A DNA stretch of 64,000 nt, taken from the NCBI GenBank assembly GCA_946059305.1, contig CAMGMU010000002.1, positions 1 through 64,000 of the forward strand, read 5' to 3'. This document shows, in pieces, positions 44,503-52,998 of this stretch (position 1 is the first letter of the stretch; each line of letters begins with the position of its first letter). The stretch comes from an uncultured Bacteroidales bacterium (GTDB lineage Bacteria > Bacteroidota > Bacteroidia > Bacteroidales > Paludibacteraceae). The notes under the pieces are model-generated. The model was not told where the DNA came from and did no database searches. It worked only from the letters and a program-made list of their open reading frames with translations. A program made the translations under genes and the position numbers.

Positions 44503-45453
44503 ATGAAAACCAAAGTTTTTTTGACTGCCATTCTTTCGGTATCGCTCGCATGTCTTGTTGGTTGCTCCCAGCAGGAGGATGTGAATGTGAACGAGCTTGC
44601 CGGACAAATGGCATCTACATCGTTTGAGAAGACGGTTACCCGCTCCAAGACGGTGACGGATGGTCTGTCCATACAGGTTGTGGAATGGACTATCGTTGAT
44701 GCCGAAAAGCATCAGATTGCGCCGTTTGGCTATAAGTTCGGTGATGGTATCGCTGAAGAATGGCCTTCGGTTGTGTACAACTATGAGCAAGGCAACATCA
44801 ATGAGGATGGCCTTGGTGTGCACTACACCTTTACGCCACTGGGGCAAGGTGAAACGCTCAATGTGCTCTATTGGGGTAACTCGCTCATTATCAAGGGAGA
44901 CACGATTTCAAATGCCTCTGCTCCTATCGCTAATCTGAAGAAGATTGTAGCAGACTTGTCGAACACCAAGTGGCATTTTGAGAGTCGTGATTACTACATT
45001 CTTTACGACACTATCGTGAGAAACGACACCGTTATCAAGCCTGTTAAGCGTCCGGATCCCGTTACTGGTAAGCCTACCGTAGTGATGGATACTACCATCA
45101 AGGTAGTAAAGGAGTATCTGCAAGATACCCTTGGTGCTACCTCGCTTATCATGTCAGATTATGCTATCTTGCGTGATCCAAGCTCCAAGGCTAACACGCT
45201 CACCTTCACCAAGTACGAGGAGAAGAAGAAAGTCAACGAAGCTGGTGATGCACTCGTTGCTGATGGCGAACCGACTACTGTTACGACCACATACCACTGG
45301 GGTATTGCGTCTATGACGTCGGCTAAGCGTTTTGTTCTTAACATCAAAGACGACAAGACCGGCGAAATGTCGCAACTTCGTTTGAGTGGCTTTGACAAGG
45401 CTAAAGGCGTGCTTACGATTGGTAACGATGAACACAAAATCGTAAACGAATAA
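44503..45453 (+). CDS. Hypothetical surface or periplasmic lipoprotein
   Basis: The 316-residue protein has a lipoprotein signal (SVSLACLVGC, Cys near residue 21) and an acidic start after the Cys (SQQEDVN), which in Bacteroidota can favour surface export. The rest is beta-rich with no motif I recognise; repeated DTT/YDT-type stretches lie near residues 160-215. It directly precedes SusC (44-base gap), so it probably belongs to the glycan-uptake cluster, perhaps as an extra binding protein. Confidence 0.7.
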   Translation: MKTKVFLTAILSVSLACLVGCSQQEDVNVNELAGQMASTSFEKTVTRSKTVTDGLSIQVVEWTIVDAEKHQIAPFGYKFGDGIAEEWPSVVYNYEQGNINEDGLGVHYTFTPLGQGETLNVLYWGNSLIIKGDTISNASAPIANLKKIVADLSNTKWHFESRDYYILYDTIVRNDTVIKPVKRPDPVTGKPTVVMDTTIKVVKEYLQDTLGATSLIMSDYAILRDPSSKANTLTFTKYEEKKKVNEAGDALVADGEPTTVTTTYHWGIASMTSAKRFVLNIKDDKTGEMSQLRLSGFDKAKGVLTIGNDEHKIVNE

Positions 45454-45497
45454 TTGCCTAATCGATTGTAATAGAATTATTTAAGCTTATATTACAG

Positions 45498-48400
45498 ATG
45501 AAAAACAATATCTCTCTGCGTGCAGCATTGATGTCTTTGCTCCTCTGCTTCGGCTTGGTGGCTATGGCTCAAATGACTGTTACTGGTACCGTTACGGATG
45601 CTACCACCGGCGAACCGGTTATTGGTGCAAGTATCCTTGAAGTAGGTACTACCAACGGTACGATTACCGATTGGGACGGCAATTTTACCCTCAACGTGAA
45701 CTCGGGGGCGCAATTGCAAATTTCTTACATGGGTTATAAGACCCTCACGATTGCCGCTACGGCTGATATGGCTGTTCGCCTGGCTGAAGACAATGAGCTC
45801 CTCGAAGAAGTTGTTGTCGTTGGTTATGGTGTTGTGAAAAAAGGCGATGCTACCGGTGCTGTTACCGCTATCAAGCCCGATGATATGAACAAGGGTCTCG
45901 TGACCAATGCACAAGACATGCTGCAAGGTAAGATTGCGGGTGTTACGGTTGTTGCTGCTGATGGTACTCCTGGTGGTGCTGGTAATATCACCATCCGTGG
46001 TGGTGCTTCGCTCAACGCTTCTAACGCTCCGCTCGTTGTTATCGATGGTTTGGCTATGGATAACAATGGTATCCAAGGTGTGGCTAACCCGCTCTCTATG
46101 GTGAACCCCGCTGATATCGAGTCGTTTACCGTTTTGAAATCCGCTTCTGCTACCGCTATCTATGGTAGCCGTGCTTCCAATGGTGTGATCATCATCACCA
46201 CGAAGAAAGGTGCTAAGGGAAGTAAGCCCGCTATCACGTACAATGGTAACGTTAGCTTCGGTACACTCACCAATCGTTTGGAGACGCTCACGGGCGATGA
46301 GATTCGTGCTTATGCGTCTGGTCTCGGTCATAGTGCTGACGCTATGTCCTCACTCGGCACCTACAACACCGATTGGCAAGACCAAATCTATCGTACTGCC
46401 GTTTCTACTGACCACAACATCTCTATCTCTGGTGGCGCAAAGAACATGCCGTATCGTTTCTCTATCGGTTATACCGACCAGAATGGTACCATCAAAACCT
46501 CTAACATGCAGCGTGTGACCGCCAGCTTCAACCTCGCTCCATCGCTCCTCGATAACCACCTCAACCTCAATATCAACGGTAAGGGTATGTATATCTACAA
46601 CCGTTATGCCGATGGTGGTGTTGTAGGGGCTGCTCTCTCGATGGACCCCACCATGCCCGTGAAGGGTGGCGCTAAGAATGCCGCTGGTGAATGGCTCGCC
46701 AGCGATGATGATATCAACAAATTCTTCGGCGGATATTATCAGCGTACCAAAACGGCTACCTATGGCGACCCCGTTTGGACCGTTACAAAGAATGCACAAA
46801 CGACCGCTAACCCCGTAGCTACCCTCTATCAGAAGAACGACCGTGCACATGCAGGTTCTTTCGTTGGTAACTTCGAGGCTGACTATAAGATTCATGGTTT
46901 TGAAGACCTCCGAATCCATGCGAACTTCGGTGCTGACTACTCGTATGGTAAGCAGACTACCGACATCTCTGATCAGTCGTATTCGAATCACTACTATGGT
47001 TGGAATGGCTTTACCAACAAGTCGAAATATAACCTTCAGTTCTCTGCGTACGCGCAATATTATAAGGACTTCACCGAGGAGCAGCATTTTGACATCATGG
47101 TAGGTTATGAAAACCAGTATTTCCACTGGAAATCCTACTCCGATGGTTGCGGTCGTTATCAGACTACCAACTCCGATCCTTCTCTTGCCGGTCAGGAATA
47201 CGAGCGCAAGGCTGAAAACACCCGTCGTGGTGAGTCTGACAACGCGCTCCAGTCTGTGTATGGTCGTTTGAATTGGAACGGTTGGAACCAAATCCTTCTT
47301 ACTGCTACCTTCCGTGCCGACGGTTCGTCTCGTTTCGCTCGTAAGAACAGTAAGGGCAAAAACGCGCGTTGGGGACTCTTCCCATCGGCTGCTATCGCTT
47401 GGAAATTCAACGAGACATTCTTCTCTGATGTTCGTCAGATCGATGACCTCAAGCTCCGCTTTGACTATGGTATCACCGGTCAGCAGGACCTCGGACTCGA
47501 TTACTACTACCTCGCTACCTATGAGAATGCGCAAACGCATGCGTATTATCCGGTTGGTGACAGCAATGAAATCGTTGGTACCGATGCCAATGGCAACAAC
47601 GTGTTTGCCAATGCTCGTCCGGGCGTTTACAACCCTGACCTCACCTGGGAGAAGACCACTACCTACAACGTGGGTCTTGACTACTCTTTCCTGAACAACC
47701 GTATTAGTGGTAACCTCGATTACTACTATCGTTCTACCCGCGACCTCCTTTCGCAAGTGAACGTTTCTGCGGGCTCCAACTTCCGCAACCAGATGATGGG
47801 CAATATCGGTTCACTCTACAATCAGGGTGTTGAGTTTGCTATCAATGGCGTGTTGATCGACAAGAAGAACTTCAAGTGGGATTTGAGCTACAACGTGGCT
47901 TGGAACGAGAATAAGATCACCCAACTCCTCTCTGACGAAGAAGGCTACTATGTAGCTACCGGTGGTATCTCTTCCGGTACGGGTAATAACATCCAAGCAC
48001 ACATGGTAGGATATGCTGCAAGTTCGTTCTTCGTATATGAGACGCAGAAAGTGGCAATGGAAGATGGCACGCAGGTATATGCACTCGTTGACCGCAACAA
48101 AGATGGTCAGATCTCTTCTGACGACCGCTACATACACTCTTCGCCCGCAGCTAAGGTGACCATGGGCTTGCAGACTAAGTTCCAATTCTATGGCGTTGAC
48201 CTCGGTATCACTCTCCGTGCTGCACTCGGTAACTATGTGTATAACGACGTCCTCGCTGCCAATCTCCAGTGGATTGAATCGTCTAAGATTTACCAAAGTC
48301 AGAATGGTGGTTATCATGGCGTACTTCGCTCTGCTTTCAATACCTATTATGGCGATGGATTCAAGGGCGATGCTACCAAGGAACTTATCTGGGATGAGAC

Positions 48401-48683
48401 CGCTGGTGACTACATCATCAATCCTGCTGTAAAAGGCAATGCTAACTACTTCCAGAGCGATTTCTTCGTTGAGAATGCTTCGTTCCTCCGTATTGACAAC
48501 ATCACCCTTGGTTACACCATTCCTTCAAAGAAGAAACTGAACGCTCGCGTTTACGCTACCATCTCTAACCCATGCGTATTCTCGCGTTATAAAGGTCTCG
48601 ACCCCGAGGTTAGTGGCGGTATCGACAACAATATCTACCCGCGTTCTATGACTACCGTTATCGGCTGCAGCCTGCAGTTCTGA
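45498..48683 (+). CDS. SusC/RagA-type TonB-dependent outer-membrane transporter
   Basis: The 1061-residue protein has a signal peptide (ending FGLVAMA). A carboxypeptidase-regulatory-like domain follows (about 25-100, VTGTVTDATTGEPVIGASIL). The TonB-box region is LEEVVVVGYGVVKKGDATGA, and the plug contains IRGGASLNASNAPLVVIDG. A 22-strand-type barrel ends in an aromatic residue (GCSLQF). It imports oligosaccharides or peptides across the outer membrane with TonB energy, capped by the SusD-like partner encoded next. The substrate cannot be read; no glycoside hydrolase lies in this window. Confidence 0.95.
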   Translation: MKNNISLRAALMSLLLCFGLVAMAQMTVTGTVTDATTGEPVIGASILEVGTTNGTITDWDGNFTLNVNSGAQLQISYMGYKTLTIAATADMAVRLAEDNELLEEVVVVGYGVVKKGDATGAVTAIKPDDMNKGLVTNAQDMLQGKIAGVTVVAADGTPGGAGNITIRGGASLNASNAPLVVIDGLAMDNNGIQGVANPLSMVNPADIESFTVLKSASATAIYGSRASNGVIIITTKKGAKGSKPAITYNGNVSFGTLTNRLETLTGDEIRAYASGLGHSADAMSSLGTYNTDWQDQIYRTAVSTDHNISISGGAKNMPYRFSIGYTDQNGTIKTSNMQRVTASFNLAPSLLDNHLNLNINGKGMYIYNRYADGGVVGAALSMDPTMPVKGGAKNAAGEWLASDDDINKFFGGYYQRTKTATYGDPVWTVTKNAQTTANPVATLYQKNDRAHAGSFVGNFEADYKIHGFEDLRIHANFGADYSYGKQTTDISDQSYSNHYYGWNGFTNKSKYNLQFSAYAQYYKDFTEEQHFDIMVGYENQYFHWKSYSDGCGRYQTTNSDPSLAGQEYERKAENTRRGESDNALQSVYGRLNWNGWNQILLTATFRADGSSRFARKNSKGKNARWGLFPSAAIAWKFNETFFSDVRQIDDLKLRFDYGITGQQDLGLDYYYLATYENAQTHAYYPVGDSNEIVGTDANGNNVFANARPGVYNPDLTWEKTTTYNVGLDYSFLNNRISGNLDYYYRSTRDLLSQVNVSAGSNFRNQMMGNIGSLYNQGVEFAINGVLIDKKNFKWDLSYNVAWNENKITQLLSDEEGYYVATGGISSGTGNNIQAHMVGYAASSFFVYETQKVAMEDGTQVYALVDRNKDGQISSDDRYIHSSPAAKVTMGLQTKFQFYGVDLGITLRAALGNYVYNDVLAANLQWIESSKIYQSQNGGYHGVLRSAFNTYYGDGFKGDATKELIWDETAGDYIINPAVKGNANYFQSDFFVENASFLRIDNITLGYTIPSKKKLNARVYATISNPCVFSRYKGLDPEVSGGIDNNIYPRSMTTVIGCSLQF

Positions 48684-48719
48684 TTTCTGAATAATTAATT
48701 ATTGATCATTTAAAATATA

Positions 48720-50396
48720 ATGATTCGTATGAAATTCAATAAAATCTTTATGGGTCTTGGTATTGCAGCTGCTCTCGGTCTTTCCGCTTGCTCGCTCGAT
48801 CGTACGCCTCTTGACCCGAATACCAATACTACCTTCAATCAAGACGAGGTGTACTCTAAGGTGTATGCCACCTTTGGTACCACCGGTCAGAAGGGCCCCG
48901 ATGGTAGTGGCGACGTAGATGGTATCGATGAAGGTACCTCCGGTTTCTACCGTATGTTCTGGAGCTTGAATGAGTTCCCTACTGATGAGGTGTGGTGGAT
49001 CTGGTCAACCGATGCCGGTGTGGCTGATATCCTCCCCATGACTTGGTCGAAATCCAACACGTTCGTTGCTGGTATCTACTATCGTTTCTATTTCGATATC
49101 ACCCTCTGCAACCACTTCCTCGACAGAACAGAAGGGCTCACCGATGAGAAGACGCTTCGTCAGCGTGCTGAGGTGCGTATGATTCGTGCTATCAACTATT
49201 ATTTCGTGCTCGATATGTTCAATGGTGGCCCGATGCCTATGCACGTTTCGCCGGATAAACCCGCCTATGCTACTCGTGCCGAGATGTTTGCATGGCTCGA
49301 AGAAGAGTGTAAAGAGCTCGAAGGACTCCTCCCAGAGCAACGTGCTTCCAAGTATCGTGTTGACCGTGGTGCAGCTCAGTTTATCCTGATGCGTATGTAT
49401 CTTAATGCCGCTGTTTATCTCGGCACACCGGGTACACCGAACTACGATCTCGCTCGCTGGAACGATGCCGCTATCTATGCTGATAAGCTCATCCAGAACC
49501 CGGCTTACGAGCTCTATGACGTGCCTGCTGCTGTGCGTAATGATGATCATGTGTATTATTCAGCATACCAGCAGCTCTTCATGGGCGACAACGATCAAAC
49601 GGCTGCTAAGGAAGCGATCCTCCTCATTTATCAGGATGCACAATATTGCAAATCGTGGGCTGGTGCGCGTTTCGTAGTAAATGCACCACGTGATGCCGAC
49701 TTCGTTCCGTCTGGCTCCTCTGACTCCTGGACGTGCATTCGCTCTTGCCCTGAGTTCATCACCAATGTGTGGGTGTCGAAGGAAGTGGCTCAGGATATCA
49801 AACTCAACGAGTATCAAATGCCGGTTCGACTCCAAGACGACCGTGCAATCTTCTGCTCTGTCAGCACCCAAGGAAAGGCGTTCGCTCTCTCGGGTGGTAC
49901 CGCTTCTGACCTGTATGCAAGCTGGGGCATGCCGAAATTTACCGGTATCTACTCCACTTCTACCGATCCTTGGAACTGGACTTCGCCCGTGGGTATTGCC
50001 GATTGGGTGGACACCGATATTCCGCTCTTCCGTATTGCTGAAGCTTACATGACGTATGCTGAGTGCATGCAACGTGGTGCTGCTGTTCCTGCGGGAGCAA
50101 AATACAACAACATGCTTGACCCCATCAACGCTCTCCGTCGTCGTGCACATGCTGCTGAACTTACCTCTTGCTCCTATACGCAACTCTTGTCTGAATGGGC
50201 TAAGGAATTCTGGGGTGAAGGTCGTCGTCGTACCGACCTTATCCGATTCGAGCAGTTCGCTGGCGATAAGGCTTCGATGTCTTGGGAAGGACATAACGGC
50301 AAATACGATGGACGTTTCTGCGTGTTCCCAATCCCAGAGTCGGACGAGACCGCTAACCCCAATCTTGCTAACGTAAATGCAATGATTGGTTACTAA
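48720..50396 (+). CDS. SusD/RagB-type nutrient-binding lipoprotein
   Basis: The 558-residue protein has a lipobox (GLSACS, Cys near residue 23). It has the SusD helical repeat core, with RAEVRMIRAINYYFVLDMFNGGP and a C-terminal WAKEFWGEGRRRTDLIRFEQF, which is the family hallmark. It forms the lid over the SusC channel and binds the glycan at the surface. It starts 36 bases after susC. An in-frame ATG three codons later (48729) is equally possible. Confidence 0.94.
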   Translation: MIRMKFNKIFMGLGIAAALGLSACSLDRTPLDPNTNTTFNQDEVYSKVYATFGTTGQKGPDGSGDVDGIDEGTSGFYRMFWSLNEFPTDEVWWIWSTDAGVADILPMTWSKSNTFVAGIYYRFYFDITLCNHFLDRTEGLTDEKTLRQRAEVRMIRAINYYFVLDMFNGGPMPMHVSPDKPAYATRAEMFAWLEEECKELEGLLPEQRASKYRVDRGAAQFILMRMYLNAAVYLGTPGTPNYDLARWNDAAIYADKLIQNPAYELYDVPAAVRNDDHVYYSAYQQLFMGDNDQTAAKEAILLIYQDAQYCKSWAGARFVVNAPRDADFVPSGSSDSWTCIRSCPEFITNVWVSKEVAQDIKLNEYQMPVRLQDDRAIFCSVSTQGKAFALSGGTASDLYASWGMPKFTGIYSTSTDPWNWTSPVGIADWVDTDIPLFRIAEAYMTYAECMQRGAAVPAGAKYNNMLDPINALRRRAHAAELTSCSYTQLLSEWAKEFWGEGRRRTDLIRFEQFAGDKASMSWEGHNGKYDGRFCVFPIPESDETANPNLANVNAMIGY

Positions 50397-50467
50397 GCAG
50401 TTGTGATATTCTATAGATTTTTTCCAATTTCTTGTGAATTGTTCTATAAATATTCGTTTATGTAACT

Positions 50468-50502
50468 ATATTCACCCGAATCAGTCGGGTTCGGGTGAAT
50501 AT
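50468..50502 (+). terminator. Terminator after SusD
   Basis: ATATTCACCCGAA (50468-50480) pairs perfectly with TTCGGGTGAATAT (50490-50502) around a nine-base loop; TTTACGCTATTTTC follows. It separates SusD from the next promoter. Confidence 0.85.
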
Positions 50503-50514
50503 TTACGCTATTTT

Positions 50515-50546
50515 CTTGCATAATTCAAAAAAATGTACTACCTTTG
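50515..50546 (+). promoter_or_regulatory. Promoter of the secreted carbohydrate-binding-like gene
   Basis: CTTG (50515-50518, one base off TTTG), 20 bases, TACCTTTG (50539-50546). The leader is about 65 bases. Confidence 0.65.
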
Positions 50547-50615
50547 TGCGTTTTTTCGATTGATAATCAAATTTTTTAAATAAACTTTATTATTCATTTT
50601 TTAAAATTTATTCTT

Positions 50616-51563
50616 ATGAAGAAATTTTTCTCTTTTGCATGCGCTTTGTTCGCATGTGTAGCTGCTTTTGCTACCGTTGAGGTACCCGTACCCGATGACG
50701 CTACCCTCAATGCTTACAAGGCTGAAGGTGCTAACGTAGTAGTTGCTTTTTACACCACCGCTCCGATTTGCAACCCAATTGTTTTCACCGGTTCGTATTG
50801 CGGCTGGTCAACGGATCCTACTGCACTTGTTAAGTTTGAGTCGGTTGAGGGCTTCGAAAATTGGTATGTTACCTCTTTTACCGATGCTTCTGACTCTATC
50901 CAAGGTAAGCCCGTTCAACTCAAGTCGGATGGTTCTTTCTCTTGGGACTATCAGCTTGGTGATGATGCAGAAGTTGTTCGCGGTACCCTTACTATCGAGA
51001 AGGGTTATGCTGGTGAGGTTAACTTAAAGGGTTATGGCACCGACGCTCCGGTTGTATTCGCTTTCGGTAAGTGGAAGAACGACAACAATCCTTGCGTTGC
51101 TGCTGAGAGACATAACTATACCGTTATCCTCGATGCACCTTATTGCGCTGACGAGGCTGGTACCTACTTCGACCCAGCTATCATTGGTACCTTCAATAAC
51201 TGGAGCGAGGGTGTTGCTATGGATCTTATCGTAGGAGGTGATTATGATGGTAAGTATAAATATGAGTTCGAAGATGAGGTTGGTCACGAATTCAAGTTCA
51301 AAGCTGCTACCGATACCGATTGGTCGAACCAGATTCAGCTTCTTGACTCTGCAGGTAATTATTACGATAACCCGAACATCAAGCTTGGTGCTGATACTGT
51401 TATCATTCTTGACTACTCTGCTGGTAAATATACCAAGTGCGTTGAGGAGCAGACCGCTGTTGAGAACGTAGAGGCTAAAAACATTCGCAAAGTGATTGAG
51501 AACGGCCGTCTCGTAATCTACGTTGGCGAAGAGCGTTACAATGCCCTTGGCATCAAGGAGTAA
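50616..51563 (+). CDS. Secreted protein with E-set/starch-binding-like modules and C-terminal tail
   Basis: The 315-residue protein has a signal peptide (MKKFFSFACALFACVAAFA) without a lipobox. Two beta modules follow. The second has IIGTFNNWSEGVAMDL and GHEFKFKAATDTDWSNQ, a pattern of CBM48/SusE-like starch-binding domains; the first has a weaker copy, VFTGSYCGWSTDP. The last 27 residues (IRKVIENGRLVIYVGEERYN then ALGIKE) are the tail shared with the LRR and PL9 proteins. It probably binds glycan outside the cell and supports the uptake cluster, though it has its own promoter. Confidence 0.7.
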   Translation: MKKFFSFACALFACVAAFATVEVPVPDDATLNAYKAEGANVVVAFYTTAPICNPIVFTGSYCGWSTDPTALVKFESVEGFENWYVTSFTDASDSIQGKPVQLKSDGSFSWDYQLGDDAEVVRGTLTIEKGYAGEVNLKGYGTDAPVVFAFGKWKNDNNPCVAAERHNYTVILDAPYCADEAGTYFDPAIIGTFNNWSEGVAMDLIVGGDYDGKYKYEFEDEVGHEFKFKAATDTDWSNQIQLLDSAGNYYDNPNIKLGADTVIILDYSAGKYTKCVEEQTAVENVEAKNIRKVIENGRLVIYVGEERYNALGIKE

Positions 51564-51668
51564 TCGCCCCTATAGCGTTTGATGGCTCCCATCCGATGCT
51601 GCCTTTGGCTTCATCATCAGATTCCGCCTTTGGCTTTATCTCAGATTCCGCCATCATCGCTCTCCCAT

Positions 51669-51710
51669 GAGCGTCCCGCCCCCGCGGGGCGCTCATTCTT
51701 CCTTTTATTC
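51669..51710 (+). terminator. GC-rich terminator hairpin
   Basis: GAGCGTCCCGC (51669-51679) pairs with GCGGGGCGCTC (51684-51694) with one G-T pair around CCCC, followed by ATTCTTCCTTTTATT. It can end the preceding transcript. Confidence 0.75.
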
Positions 51711-51790
51711 CCCTTTTTTCACAGCCCTATAGAGCTCGCTCTTTCTCATCTTTGGCTCCCTATAGCGCTCCGCTCTCCCCTTCCTCTTAC

Positions 51791-51815
51791 TCCCGAAAAT
51801 CTTTGATTTTTGGGA
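51791..51815. terminator. Second hairpin upstream of queH
   Basis: TCCCGAAAATC (51791-51801) pairs with GATTTTTGGGA (51805-51815) with one G-T pair. With A-rich sequence on one side and T inside the arms, it may act in either direction. Confidence 0.5.
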
Positions 51816-51820
51816 AAAGT

Positions 51821-51860
51821 ATTGTTCATTGGCAGCAGATATTATCTGCGTCTTTCTCCC
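51821..51860. repeat. Co-varying hairpin repeat, copy 1
   Basis: The palindrome GCAGATA-T-TATCTGC (51835-51849) lies between ATTGTTCATTGGCA and GTCTTTCTCCC. Two other copies at 63384-63421 and 63484-63520 keep the flanks and centre but have different, still paired, outer arm bases. The gene-free stretch 51564-51916 otherwise holds two hairpins and C/T-rich sequence. Confidence 0.65.
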
Positions 51861-51916
51861 ATCTCCTCTCTCTCGCATAGGAAGGGTAGGTGAGAGACTT
51901 CAATTTTTCTCTATTT

Positions 51917-52477
51917 ATGACTATCCTGCTTCATTGCTGTTGTGCCCCCTGCTCGTCAGCTATCATCGAATGGATGATGCAAAACGACTATCGTCCGGTC
52001 CTCTTCTTCTCCAATCCCAATATCTACCCTCAGGAGGAATATCTCATTCGTAAGAATGAGCTCACTCGCTATGCCACCGAATTAGGGCTGCAAGTAATCG
52101 ACGATGACTATGATCATCAGCTCTGGCTTCAGCAAGTAGCCTCCGGAAGAGAAAACGAACCAGAACGCGGTTCGCGTTGTTTGGAATGCTTCCGTATGCG
52201 TATGCTTCGTTCTGCCCACAAATGCAAGGAATTGGGCATTACTACCTTTACTACTACCCTTGCTTCCTCTCGATGGAAATCACTCGAGCAAATAGCCATT
52301 GCCGGTCATTGGGCGGCCGAACAAGTGGGTGGGGTGGAGTTTTGGGACCGCAACTGGCGAAAAGGCGGACTTCAGCAACGCCGATCAGAACTCCTCCGCG
52401 AACATCAGTTCTACAACCAACGCTACTGTGGTTGCGAATATTCAATGGCCATTCTCGATAAGCATCCCGCCCAATGA
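51917..52477 (+). CDS. queH: Epoxyqueuosine reductase QueH
   Basis: The 186-residue protein starts MTILLHCCCAPCSSAIIEWM, the QueH/DUF208 hallmark with adjacent cysteines. It has further Cys motifs GSRCLECFRMRM and NQRYCGCEYSM that bind an iron-sulfur cluster and metal. It reduces epoxyqueuosine to queuosine in tRNA, the last step of Q synthesis, in place of QueG. I chose the ATG at 51917; a longer frame from 51890 adds nine unconserved residues. The last codons and stop lie within the first unit of a 47-bp tandem repeat. Confidence 0.92.
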   Translation: MTILLHCCCAPCSSAIIEWMMQNDYRPVLFFSNPNIYPQEEYLIRKNELTRYATELGLQVIDDDYDHQLWLQQVASGRENEPERGSRCLECFRMRMLRSAHKCKELGITTFTTTLASSRWKSLEQIAIAGHWAAEQVGGVEFWDRNWRKGGLQQRRSELLREHQFYNQRYCGCEYSMAILDKHPAQ

Positions 52478-52627
52478 GGCGAGTGGTCTTCAATAATTCA
52501 CTCGATAAGCATCCCGCCCAATGAGGCGAGTGGTCTTCAATAATTCATCTCGATAATCATCCCGCCCAATGAGGCGAGTGGTCTTCAATAATTCATCTAG
52601 ATAAGCATCCCGCCCAATGAGGCGAGT
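52454..52627. repeat. 47/48-bp tandem repeat starting in the queH 3' end
   Basis: Units start at 52454, 52501, 52549 and 52597 (the last truncated at GGCGAGT). Each reads CTCGATAAGCATCCCGCCCA, then ATGAGGCGAGTGGTCTTCAA and TAATTCA(T), with one or two base changes. A small CGCC/GGCG stem lies in each unit. The first unit encodes the last eight residues of QueH. Confidence 0.9.
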
Positions 52628-52783
52628 TCCCCATGGCGTTATGCCCCCTTTTTTTGACCCATTCTTTCTTCCTTGAAACAATTAGAATATTTGTTAATAA
52701 TTGCCAAAAACACCCTATTTTGTAATCCGTATATGACAAAACAACGAAAAATGCGATGTTTTAGCGATTTTTTTAGCAAAATA

Positions 52784-52815
52784 TTTGGTAGTATTGCAGA
52801 AAAGCAGTAATTTTG
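52784..52815 (+). promoter_or_regulatory. Promoter upstream of the SGNH hydrolase
   Basis: TTTG (52784-52787), 20 bases, TAATTTTG (52808-52815). The leader to the ATG at 52999 is about 175 bases and contains a small open frame and a terminator-like hairpin. Confidence 0.7.
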
Positions 52816-52828
52816 CATCGTGTTTTTC

Positions 52829-52948
52829 ATGGTATTAGATTTAAGGTTAAGTAAAGATTGGGATGTCGAGATGACATCCTTTCTTTTTTTAGCACGAAAT
52901 CCTCTCCTGAAAGATGCCCTTTTAGCGAAATGCCAGCTCCTGATTTAG
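52829..52948 (+). other. Possible 39-codon leader reading frame
   Basis: An ATG at 52829 opens a frame (MVLDLRLSKDWDVEMTSFLF, then 19 more residues) that ends at a TAG at 52946-52948, 50 bases before the hydrolase start. It runs through the hairpin at 52861-52879. Whether it is translated is unknown. Confidence 0.3.
52861..52890 (+). terminator. Terminator-like hairpin inside the leader
   Basis: GGATGTC (52861-52867) pairs perfectly with GACATCC (52873-52879), followed by TTTCTTTTTTT. It lies about 45 bases after the predicted transcription start and well before the hydrolase gene, so it may be an attenuator or end a short RNA. Confidence 0.6.
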
Positions 52949-52998
52949 GATTCAAATGGTTGGATTTTTGTCCACCTATTTTCATCATTGCAGCTCTT

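Noticed and set aside
46350-47756. 468-residue minus-strand open frame opposite SusC
   Set aside because: Its residues are low-complexity Val/Ile/Thr/Arg without domain features, while the plus strand encodes a clear SusC protein.
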